A stretch of DNA of 64,000 nt from Apiotrichum sp. Y4204 (Eukaryota; Basidiomycota; Tremellomycetes; Trichosporonales; Trichosporonaceae). Below are positions 35,999-46,544 of the stretch, one piece after another. Under the pieces are notes generated by a model. That model was not told the origin of the DNA and did no database searches. It was given only the letters and a program-made list of their open reading frames with translations. The stretch spans positions 992,001-1,056,000 of the forward strand of contig JAMYHL010000010.1 in assembly GCA_025531455.1 (NCBI GenBank). Reading direction: 5' to 3'. Each line of letters opens with the position of its first letter. The stretch's first letter is position 1. Both the position numbers and the translations under genes were made by a program.

Positions 35999-36886
35999 GC
36001 TGCGACGATGAAAGGCAGGGAGGGTGGGCTGCAAGAAATGGGCGAGAGGGATGGAGCAACAAGGAAGCCTTGCTGCTGCAATCTGTCTGGTGAAGACGAG
36101 TATGGTCTGACTGGGTTAGCCACGTTAGCTTGTGCTCGTGGCTGGCTCTGCGAGGTGGAGATGGTGGCGGGACAGCCAAAGCGATGGAAGAGGAAGGAGT
36201 AGTAACTCGATGGGGAGGGAGTGACTGCGTTACTCTCCGTGCCAGAGCTGTGGATGTGGAGAAGCAATGAGAAGGGCAACGGGCGGCGAGGGGCGGCGAC
36301 GATTGATGGATGCTGCAAGAATGGCGAGGATGGGAATGAGAACCGCATACGACCGTCGACTACTGTGCCAAGTTGACAACTGTTGTTCTTATACTTGACG
36401 TCACACAGCAACAGGGTGAGCACAGCCAAGCCTCATTCACACACTACAACTGTACAACTGCCGTCTGCGCATACCGCCATCAGGCCCCAAGCCACAAGGC
36501 GACGCACAAATAGGTCGGACCCGCGGACCCATGTCGAAGAGAGGTGGCACGAGAAGCAATTGCTCCTCTCCTGCACTGCACAGCGTCCATCGACAAGACG
36601 CTCACGAGCGAGGCAAAAGCTGGCCAACGATCCCGAGATCCCCGAGACACACACATTTGGCACTGCGCCCTTTGCCAGACAGCTGACAGCGAGATGCTCG
36701 AACCCACATACTCCACTGACTACTCAATGCGCACAGGCTTGCCCACGGCATCTGCTCATGGACATCACACAGCACAGCGCAATCTAGACCTCCATACACT
36801 GCCAATCATGCACTCCAGATACCGCCAGTCATGCATGCGACTATGCGACAACCAGTCTACCCGTTCCCTACGCCTACGCAGTACAC
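35999..36886. other. Intergenic region between PCM1 start and RPL10 3' end
   Basis: 888 bp upstream of PCM1 and downstream of RPL10, both minus. No supported coding region. This stretch should hold the PCM1 promoter. Confidence 0.4.
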
Positions 36887-37585
36887 TTAAGCACGGAGGC
36901 CCATGCGGAGGTTGTTCTCGAGGTTGCCCTTGGGCTTGAGGAACTGAACGTAGGCACCGTCGTTGACGACCTGCTTCTCGGCCTTGAGGGCCTCGTAGTC
37001 GGGGCGGTCGAGCGAGGTGAAACCCCACTTCTTCGAGATGATGATCTTCTGGCGACCGGGGAACTTGTAACGGGCACGACGGAGGGCCTCAATGATGATG
37101 GCCTTGTTCGCGTCACGGCAACGGATCGACATAATGACCTGGCCGCTGTATCGTTAGGATGGCTCCAGAATATTATCAATCTTCAAAACTCACATGTTGA
37201 CACGAGCGACCGAGCCGTAAGGCTTACCCCAAGCACCACGCATACCCTGCTGAAGACGATCGGCACCGGCGCACGAAAGCATCTTGTTGATACGGATGAT
37301 GTGGAAGGGGTGGACACGGACACGGAGATGGAAGGCCTCCTTACCGGCGGTCTTCACGATGTACTTGTTGGCGCAAATACGGGCAGCCTCAAGAGCCTCG
37401 GAAGAAAGCTGCTCGTACTCGTCCGAGACGAGGTGGCAGCAGAAGGGGAAGTCATCGACGGAAGCCCTCTTGCGACCAAGATCGTAGATACGGATCTTGG
37501 GGTCGGGCACACCACGGTTGTAGCGCGACTTGGGGTACGGCTTGTTCTTGCAGTAACGGTAGCAGCGAGCGGGACGGCGACCCAT
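36887..37585 (-). CDS. RPL10: 60S ribosomal protein uL16 (RPL10)
   Basis: Two exons, complement(36887..37145, 37194..37585), give 216 residues. The sequence is highly conserved: [72 protein letters not shown], the P-site loop region [20 protein letters not shown], and VIMSIRCRD. uL16 joins the large subunit late, in the cytoplasm, and shapes the peptidyl-transferase and tRNA sites. Codons are strongly biased to C-ending forms with AAG for Lys, as expected for a highly expressed gene. The 48-nt intron splits ...RVN/IGQ. Confidence 0.98.
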
Positions 37586-38662
37586 CTTGACTGAAAATGT
37601 TAGTGGTGGGGTGTAAATGTGAGGAAATGGTGTTGTTGCAGCGCGCAGTGCTTATAAAGCGTGCACCCTGGAGGCCAGGGATGAGAATGAGTCCGTTTGC
37701 TTAGCAAGCTAAGGCAAACTTTGACATGCAACACCCGGATCCGAGGAACATGCTGGGAGGACTTGTCACTGTTCAAACGCAAGATGATGGTGCCAACAAG
37801 AGTCCGCGCAGCCCGTCGGCGTGAGGAGCAATACTCGACATGTCCGACGGTCGCGAGGCGGTTGTCACACGCAACATCTTGCTCCGCTCTCTCACTGGCC
37901 CTCAACCCTCCACCCAGAGTCCCTCCCAGCAAATCTTCGTCTCCGACTCGAGAAGCGATACCATGCTCGTCGCTGCCGATGCAGTGCGCGCGGGCGTCGT
38001 TTGCGGTCCTGGCCGTGTCGAGAGCGTGCTGTGTTGCCTGGGATAGATTCTCACCTGTTTTTTTAGCGGTTGAGGGTTGGAGAGGAAGCGACGTCCAAAG
38101 TGATCCAACGAGAAGACGCCGCCCAGCGCAGCCGCACTGGGTACAGCGCACCAGCGTACAGCCTACCAACTGCCAGCCAGGAGCGGGAGTCAGCCAGCCC
38201 CCCAGACCCTTCCAGCTGTAGCACAGCCAGGAGCATTCTCTCATTTCTCTCCCCACTCCGTGACACTCGCCACCCCAGGAGAGCCACCCCCCAGTGTCGC
38301 CACTTGCAACAGTCCCAGCATCATCCTCTGTTCTTGTGCACGCCCCCCCAGGAGGCTTTGGCTGGTGAGTAAGCATCCGGAGTTTGGCGGAATTATGGCG
38401 CATAAGTGTGGCACATATAGCTGCACCTCCACGGCCTCCACTCTCCGTGCATCCCGCGTGTATCCCACGGGGCTTCGGACTTGGCCGGCATGTCCGTGCA
38501 ATCCCGGCGTATTCCCGGCCGCTCGGCTTTGAGGTCAGCAGTAACAACAATGGGGCATGGATAGCCGGGACAGCGACGGCAATCAGACAACGGACGACGG
38601 CCCCCACTCTCCCCACATCGTGGACTGACCGACTTTTGTGTTCTCCACGCACTCTCACCAAT
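37586..38662. promoter_or_regulatory. Divergent promoter region of RPL10 and PPAT
   Basis: 1.08 kb between diverging start codons. Short open frames only. The minus-proximal part (37640-37680) is the likely RPL10 core promoter, with a TATAAA-like element read on the minus strand as GCTTTATAAGC near 37650; this element is tentative. Confidence 0.4.
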
Positions 38663-39743
38663 ATGAGTCCCATACCGCTCGAAACGACAGGCGACCTGCT
38701 CCTGGTGCTCCCGTTCACGCCTGCGCTGCTGCGCAACCCGGCACCCCTCCTCGCACCGGTGTTCACCGCGGCGCAGCACGCAACCAGGACAGTGACCGTC
38801 GTGTTCACTACGCCCGGCGAGCAGCAGCTGTATCCGGTCCTGCGCGCGGCCCCGCGGCGGCACTTTGAGGCCCTCCAACACTTCCTCGGCAAGGTGTACT
38901 CTGCACTCGCGGCAGGCCACTGGGCTGCCGACCGCATCCTTGTCGACGTCGAAGTGCATTTCGATGGCGAGCTCGGCGAGTGGCCGGACAAGCTCCTCGC
39001 GAAGCCGGAGCGAGTGATTCGCCTGGACTGTGAGTGATGTGGCATACTATTACTGATATCCAGCGCACTCTGATCTCGGCGCGGCGATCCTCGCCGCCGC
39101 CGCACCCGGCGTCCAGACAGCTGTGGTTTCCTCCGCGCCGCTTCCCCCACCAGGAGAATTTCCCGCGCGTTTCGATGAGCCCGGATGGGGTGTCGTCGCG
39201 ATGGGCGGAACATTCGACCACCTCCACGCCGCGCACAAGCTCCTTCTCCAGGCGGCGCTGTTTATCACCGAGACGCGCCTTATCTGTGGCGTCATCTCCC
39301 CGAAGCTGCTTGCGTCGAAGAGCAACGCGCACGTCATCGAGTCACTCGAGACACGCCTAGGTGCCGTCAACGGCTTCCTCGCGCGTCTGGGACTGGGTGA
39401 CCGGATACCATATGTTGTGGAGATCATGGACGGGCTCGGCCCAACCGCGTGGGACCCCGAGGTCACGGCGATTGCGGTCAGCCGCGAGACGATGGGCGGC
39501 GGCAAGGAGGTGAACCGCGTGCGCGGGTCCAAGGGTCTCTGCACCCTGGATATACTCTCCGTGGACGTCATTTCCGCAACGCTGGAGAGCGATGCGGGGG
39601 AGAATATTCTTCGCACCGTCGACCTTGGCGGCGTGAGCGAGGAGGACCTCAAGCACGTCAAGATGGGCAGCACCGGTATCCGCGAATGGTTGGCGAAGCG
39701 GGAACAGACATCACCAACAGCAACAGCAACAGAGAGCAACTAG
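38663..39743 (+). CDS. CAB4: Phosphopantetheine adenylyltransferase (CoA biosynthesis)
   Basis: Two exons, 38663..39029 and 39064..39743, give 348 residues. The catalytic nucleotidyltransferase region has VVAMGGTFDHLHAAHKLLL (the TxxH-type ATP-binding motif), followed by RLICGVISPKLLASK, VEIMDGLGPTAWDPEVTAIAVSRET and GSTGIREWL near the end. This is the monofunctional eukaryotic PPAT of the Cab4 type; no dephospho-CoA kinase domain follows. It transfers AMP from ATP to 4'-phosphopantetheine. The N-terminal 125 residues (VTVVFTTPGEQQ...) are the usual fungal extension. The gene converges with the MTF1-like gene with only 82 bp between stop codons. Confidence 0.93.
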
Positions 39744-39825
39744 AGTAGGGTTACATGGTGTACAATGGATATGCGAATGCAAGATATATGACTGACGTGA
39801 CCGCCCGCGTTCTGCGACAGGCTGC

Positions 39826-41400
39826 TCACAGGGACAGGCCGACTTGGCGATTGTCTTCAATGATCTCCACGTCGGGGATGAGATGAGTAGGCTTGAACGC
39901 CCACTTGTCGAAAACGTCGACGATGCGCGCCCATTCCATGACGGTGATGTCGCGGATAGGCGTGTCCAGAGAAACGGGGTGGCCAGCGAATGTGGTTCCC
40001 AGATCAGCAAAACGTGGGAGGAGGTTTTCTGCGCCGAAAGCGACTGTCGGGACAACGTCGCCAAGTGTCGAAGCCTCGCGGACAAAGAATTTGCGCAAGA
40101 CAAAGTCCCACATATCGCGCTGCTCGGCGACAACAATAGGTTCAAGACGCGGGATCATCTCGATGCCGAGGAGATCTGGTCGGGGGAGCTTCACGGGGGA
40201 GGGGTTCTTGGCCGTTCGGCCATATGTGAAGAAGTCATGGGAGGTAGTTGGAGTCACGGTCATTGTCGGGGCCTCGGCGGGGCGACCACTCTTTCCCTGC
40301 TTGCCGAGTCCCAGCGCAATGTCTTGGGCAGTCTCAGTTTTTGTAGAGCGCTTGTCGGCGTTGGGGACGTGGTGGCAAGGTGCAATCGGACGCAGGTGGA
40401 ACAAAGCACTGGCCATGACTGCGATCTTGTTGTGGACCGTCTCTCCAGGCTGTGCCATGAGGCGCTACGGTGTCAGCGATAGGGAAGAGGGACAGCCACT
40501 AACATCGTATGTGCCCTTTGACGCAAGCAGGGCGAGGCGGACGCGACCCCATTTCCAGATCCATGAGCGGGGGTGGCCCTTTGAGCCGATGACGCTCGAG
40601 ACCCATTGGTTCAACAGCTGATCACCAACCATTCCTTGCGGGGCCTGGATGGTCACAGTGATGGGAGGGGCCGGAGCATCCCAAGGCCTTTCGCACGCTT
40701 CGGGCCCCTCTTTAGTCTTGTCATACACTTCCAGTGACGGGTACACTAGTGGGCTGGAGAGGATGCGGGGTAGGGTCGGCCACGAGTACATTGATGCTGA
40801 GCAGAGAAGAAGGTTCTTCTGAATATGTGAGGGAAACAGGAGACCCTCGGTGGGGACAGAGTCCGAGCCCTTCTCGTAGAGCTGCTTCAGGATCGCTTTT
40901 GACTCCTTGGGCGGCTTGTCGGTAAGCATCCCCAACGAGCGGTAGAGACTCGGCGCGTGGCCATCCGTGGCAATGACGAGTTTCGCTGGCTTGACCTTCT
41001 CCTCCTCGCTGAGCGGAAGTGGTGCAGGATCGGCGTCCACTGCCTTTGTCACGTCCCAGGGTGGAAAGTCCGGTTTGACGACATCGGGCTGCTCCGCGAC
41101 GACCTTCTTCCAGTCGTCCTTCGTGGTCTCGTTATGTCCGCCGGCAAGGAGCGAACGCGTGAGCTGCCCCGGTCCCGCGTATGCGTCGATCACCACCTCA
41201 TTTTCCCGCAGGCCGAGGTCGCGCACAAACCGGTCTGCAAGCGTCTGGCTTGCAAGCGCAGGGCGCTTGGAGATCTCGCGGGAGACGATCGACCCCTCGA
41301 GCGTCGACTTGTAGATCTTGCAGATGGAGGTCCCGGTGGACAGGAACACGTCTCGGAATGTCGACGGATGGGGAAGGGGCGGGAGGCGGAGGCGCGGCAT
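39826..41400 (-). CDS. MTF1: Mitochondrial transcription factor B-like protein (MTF1 / rRNA adenine dimethylase fold)
   Basis: Two exons, complement(39826..40464, 40504..41400), give 511 residues. Residues about 55-85 (RFVRDLGLRENEVVIDAYAGPGQLTRSLL) form AdoMet motif I of the KsgA/Dim1/TFB family. A later WKWGRVRLALLASKGTYDRLMAQPGE segment resembles the motif IV region, and ALFHLRP with a Pro-rich basic stretch follows. The domain order and divergence from true dimethyltransferases (no clear NLPY-type catalytic loop) suggest the mitochondrial RNA polymerase specificity factor. The C-terminal 120 residues (RDITVMEWARIVDVFDKWAFKP) are an extension. A dimethyltransferase role cannot be excluded. 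A mitochondrial presequence is plausible but not strong. Confidence 0.7.
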
Positions 41401-44400
41401 CGTGCGGCGTGATTAGTGCGGTGACAACACACGGGTCGCAGTCGGTGAGTCAGTCGAGGTGTTGTGTACTCGAGAGTTGCAAGGGATGTGTACTTGCAGT
41501 CTGGCGAGCTCGATCGAGAAAGCCGAAATCTCACTCGGCCAGAACTTTCAAGAGTGGAGGCTGGCCGAGGAAAGGACGGAATCAGAATTTGGCTGGGCAG
41601 AGTCTAGAGTGGAGGTCGACCAGAGCCAGGTGGATGACGCAATTCCAATGTGGCACAGCCCAGTTTGTTATCAGCTTATCAAGTGTGTTAAGCAGTTGGC
41701 GATGGTCGATAAGTCGATAAGCAGCGACAACAAGGGGAACCTCAATGCGGAGGTGGATTAGGCAGGGCAAATCTATGAGCTGCGAACCGCTTAAGCAATG
41801 GAAAGGTGGATTTACAGAAGTGAAGAATATAAAGCACAAGACGATAGTTTACTAGATAAAACCAGTAAAAATTATCAGAAAATCAAAACGCTGGGCAAGG
41901 GCCATGAATGCGTCTCAATCTGTAGCGCTCCCTATAGAACACCGGGCTTCCTTGGTCGTCAGGTTATGATTTGATACCATTGATTGACGTGGTGCTGTTC
42001 CCCGGGCCCCTTCGTCGACCCGAGCTTTTCCCACCACGGAACTGTTATCTTTAGAGACTTTGGAAGCCGAGTCATTGATTGACGATGGCACAGATGGCGA
42101 GTAGGATATTCACCTCGAACGAAGTACTGTTTCCCTTCAGCAGATGAGGAAGACGAAAAAAAGTCGTGTACCAGCTTGCCCCATTGCAACTAGGCTTTCC
42201 GTCCCTCAGGATCGCGCGAGGCGACCAAGGAGCGCATCATTGCTTCTATGTGATGTTCTAAACCAGGACGAGGTGTGTTCGAAGGGGGCCGGGTCAACAA
42301 CACGTTTTTCGGGGTTTGACGCCGACACGCTCACAACTGGGCTGCAGGCGCGTGTCTGCGTTTCAGTTTGTATTGACAAGCAGGTCACGGCCACCTTCAA
42401 CGATCACACGGCACTTGCGTGTTTTCAGTAAATTTTCGGCTCAATACACGGACACAATGACGGTTGAACTGGTCGCCTCCTGCCGCGTCCTGACGAAAAG
42501 TAAGCTCAATCTCAGCCGCAGCACTTATTACAGGTGCCTCTGTTAATGAAGAAGAAGCTTTACTTAATCTGTCCCGCAATTGCACGTGTCGGCAACGCCC
42601 GCGGCACACATGGTTCTTCAACTGGCCAGAATGGTGGAAGGTTGGAAACACACGATAAGCCTTGCACTAGCCGAGCTTGTTGTCGGAGCTTGGCGGTCAC
42701 GACAGGAGTGAAACAGGTGTAGACTGTTGCGAGGTCGGGACCAGGCACGAGTCGGAACGGGTGTGCCTGGTTGTGCCTTAGAGTTTGAGTCACCTGTCCG
42801 CGAAGCGGGCCGGGCTTCGGAGACTACTTGAGCACAGAAATGTACCGATTCTGGCCTGTCAGACTGTTTGTAGGCTACCGAAACACACTCTCTGGGACAG
42901 GTGCACATGGTCGGAGGCGTTCGCAGTCATTTCCAGACCACACTCCAGTGGGGGTCAAGGAGGGGAATGCAGCAAGTATTGTTGCACTCGGTGTGGTGGT
43001 CTTCTGGCAGAACGAAAGAAAGGCATCGAAAGCCCCTGCTCAATGGTTCTGCGTAAAGTGGCTGCACCCCACTTCCTTAGGTCACAACCGGTGCCGATCA
43101 CGGTCGGATGGAAGGATCATTGCGCATGGAAAATCAAAGAACACCTACCCGGCGAGGAAGTGGCCAAGTATGCAAATGGGGAGAGATCGGGAAGGCAGTC
43201 CCGGGATCCCGGGGGAATGTGCACAGAAAGGCCAACGATGCAACGTTCCAAAGATGCAAAAGAAGCAAGGCGCGTGCTATCCCTAACTGACCGCGCTGAC
43301 CAGCTTATGGCCAGCATATCGCTATCATGACCAGGGCCCTCAACGGTCCCTCAACGGTCCGGCAGATCATGATCTGCAGATTATCGAATAAGTGACCCAG
43401 CAATAACTCTGGCCCTGGCGGCCTGGTATCCGGTGGCGTTGTGTGTCAAGCAAGAGTCGCGGCTAAACGCTGGGTCTCGCCCCATGCTCACTCCCTATAT
43501 ACCTATACATTGTTGACCACATGCCCCGGTCAGGTACCTTGATGGCCCCGTGCGCCGCCGTCGCAGCCAAGAATCCAACAGGGCCGAGGGGGTTGGTTTC
43601 TGTTGTCGCCTGTGTCCTGCATGTCCTGCGCACAGAAGCATGTGCTGACCTGTGCGTCGGGACTGTGTGGCCTTTGGGGAGAACGGCGCGCCATAGCATG
43701 ACCCTTGCAGTCGGCGGCCGCTTCAGTCCGCCGCCATCTGCGCCACAACCAACAGGTCGTGCAGGCTGCAATCCTTGGATCTAAGTCCTTCCAAGTCGAC
43801 AAGCTACAGTATCTGCACAAGCGACCCCCAAGCCGTGAAAGGACGGCCACATGTTCAGTATCGACAGCCAATGGGGTAATCCCGTTGTCTGGCCTCGGAT
43901 TTGGCTTTCATGCTCCTGAGTGTCTCTGCTTTGTTGTTTTCTGGTTGTCGTGGCGTGACGAGCTTTGCAAACTTTACACCTTCAGTGCGAGCCCTGACGC
44001 TGCCTGACGAATTCTGCAGCTGCCTTCAGCATGCGACGCAACGTGCCTGTCCGTCGACGATATGAGATTGTGCCATGAAGGTTGAATTGGGGGTGTAACC
44101 ACCAGCGTCTAATCTCAGGCCTGATGATGAGACCGCAGCACAATGAACAGTATGAGGAAATCTCGGACATGAGGGACCCAGAGATGCGGGAACCAAACGG
44201 CCAAGCATACTTACCAACACCCCAGGGCCAGGATGTTCAGGATGCTGACGGCGATCGCTGTACGTCTAGCCAGTGCCAAACGACATGCATTCCCATGCTG
44301 TTCTCCTCGGCCTTATTGTTATTATTGTCTCTCGGCAGCTGGAATGGACCCGATAACGAGATTTCAAACCTGCCGCCCTACTGTACGAACTTGGCATACA

Positions 44401-46544
44401 TAGCATGCCGCCAGAGAGCCAGAGGGCCCGAACACGGATCGGGCCCTCAGAGACATGTCAGCGGCTGTGGCTGGTACACGGTACCACTGGTCCAGAGCGG
44501 GCGCCTTTCTACCAAACACCTACTGGTCAAGAATGAGCGCGGCGTGGCCGCAGGGGCTTACGTTTAAAGGTGCTTGAGAGGCGGTCCGAGCATCGTGTGC
44601 TGCCGTACAGGCCAGGGCCAGAGAGGGTCCGACGGACATCGGTTTTCTTTTATTTACAGTTCAGCTCAGGATCTCATGCCAGGGGGGGGGGAACCGTAGA
44701 GAGAGGGGCCAGGTAACAGACTGCCACGGTGTAGTGAGCGTGTTGTTCAGTCGAGTGGTACACAGGGAAGTGCCTCCTGTGCTTCCTGTGTGCAACACAC
44801 GTCTGCAATTCATGCATACAGCCCAGGCCGGCGTAGCAATCCCCAGCAATTCAGCAAGGCTCTCGCCGTTACACCAGTGACCACGCCACCAAATCAAAGG
44901 ACGCGAGGACGGTTACAAAATTCCAACATGTTGGGAGCGGGTGAGACGAGCATGGGCAGAGCGAGAAAGCAGCGGAACAGAAGGGAGCAAAGGAGAGCCC
45001 CCCTCGACCCCCCCTCGACCCCTCCCTCCTCCACTCCCGAGGTGGCCCATGCTCATCTCGCTGCCTTGGTTGCATCTTGCAGCCCTGTGCGCTCTCTTTC
45101 GGGAGCTCGGATCGCTCGGATCATTTGCGAGATCCCGTTGGGCCTGTCAAGAGGCCCGTTGCCTGCTGGAAGCCGCATCCGCGGCCGGTCCGCTGATGGC
45201 GTACCCCCCCTGTCCCATGTTGTGCACCCTGTTCTCAGCTCCCTGCCTCCCAATGTCATGTTATTTTGCGGGCCTGTGCCTCGCGTACTGTACTTACTTT
45301 TGCGTCCTTTTTGCTGCTGTCACTGCCTTTATCTCTCTGAGATCTTGAACACATATACTCTGCTGTGCACCGGCGTCACAGTCACACAGACTCACTCTTC
45401 CCACTCTCAATTTCTTTTCGACCTGTCAATCGCTCATCTTGTGATCCTCATCATCGCTTCTCCCCCGCGCTCGTCTTTGTCGCTCGTAACAGCCGACTGT
45501 GTGATATCTGTTTCACAGTTTCGGATTCAGTTGCAGCGTCCGTCGGTCGCTATCGTCGCTTGCTTGGTCGTCAAGCCAACGCATTCCCCCCTCTCTGCGC
45601 CTCCCTCCCGCCGGGCACTTGCTCCTTCTCACACGCTCAACTGCCGCTGAGCTCTGCTTTGGGCCACCCATGCCCCAGTGCAACGCCAGTCCCGTGCAAG
45701 CATTTCCATCTTGTGTAACAACAAACCAAACCCATATCCTACATCCTCATTCCTTCACCACATTTGCACACTACCGCCTCCTTTAAACCCTTGACACACA
45801 CCTCCGACTTCTTTCCACTCTCGTACAGTCGTCCTTCACTGGTACCGATCACACCACGTCTGGAACCTTTCGCCCCCTCACGCTCGTGCTCGTCTGGAAC
45901 GGCAGCTGGAACGGCAGAATCCCCTTGGCGCAACCTCCACCCGGCCGGGCCTTCATTTGCGCGCGCGACTCTTAGCGCTTGGTCTGCATTGCATGCAGTC
46001 TGTGGTATCTTTGATCGCTGCGATCTGATCTAAGAAGGGCGATCCATTCCATCTGCATCGCTTCTCGCGCCGATCCTTACGCCTCCCCGTCCCGCGCCCT
46101 CGGCGATCCGCATCGCATCACATTGCAGCACAGCGGCGAGCGTCTTCCGTCGTGCCGTTAACCGTTGCGCGCCAGAAGCATAGTCGCCGCGCTTACTCCT
46201 CTGCCGCGCGTCTTTGTAACTTCTCCTCACCCTCCTTTCTGCGGTTCCGCCGCGCCTGCTCACGCACACACACACACATCACCCACACACATCACCCACA
46301 AATCTACAGATCCGCAGGGCCACAGACGGACAAGTAAGCACCGGGCCGATCCCTGCTGTCTCGACTGTGTACGGTGATCGTGTTCCTTGCGCCCCTCGCC
46401 GTTGACGGGCGTCCGTTTCCGTTCTACGCGCGCCTCTCGGCCCCGGGCATCGCTCGGCTGCTCTCGGGCCCTGTCTCCAAGATCCTCAGCTCGACTGAAC
46501 ACTCGCACACGGACACTTCTGGCGCGACTCGCTGAGCCGCAGCC
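41401..46544. other. 5.1-kb gene-free stretch upstream of large Ser/Pro-rich gene
   Basis: I find no frame with recognisable motifs on either strand. Elements seen: two tandem CCCTCAACGGT units at 43337-43358; a perfect 16-bp palindrome at 43362-43377; CT-rich leader-like DNA from about 45200 to 46250; a (CA)7 tract with two following CACATCACCC units at 46265-46300. The right-hand 1.3 kb looks like a long promoter and 5' leader of the gene starting at 46545. Confidence 0.5.
43337..43377. repeat. Tandem 11-bp duplication next to a 16-bp palindrome
   Basis: CCCTCAACGGT occurs twice (43337-43358), followed four bases later by the perfect palindrome GCAGATCATGATCTGC (43362-43377). No role is known. 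Confidence 0.85.

Noticed and set aside
42785..43330. 181-codon frame and its +1 partner (42828-43286)
   Set aside because: Two overlapping frames on the same strand with similar length and no motif. Composition looks non-coding.
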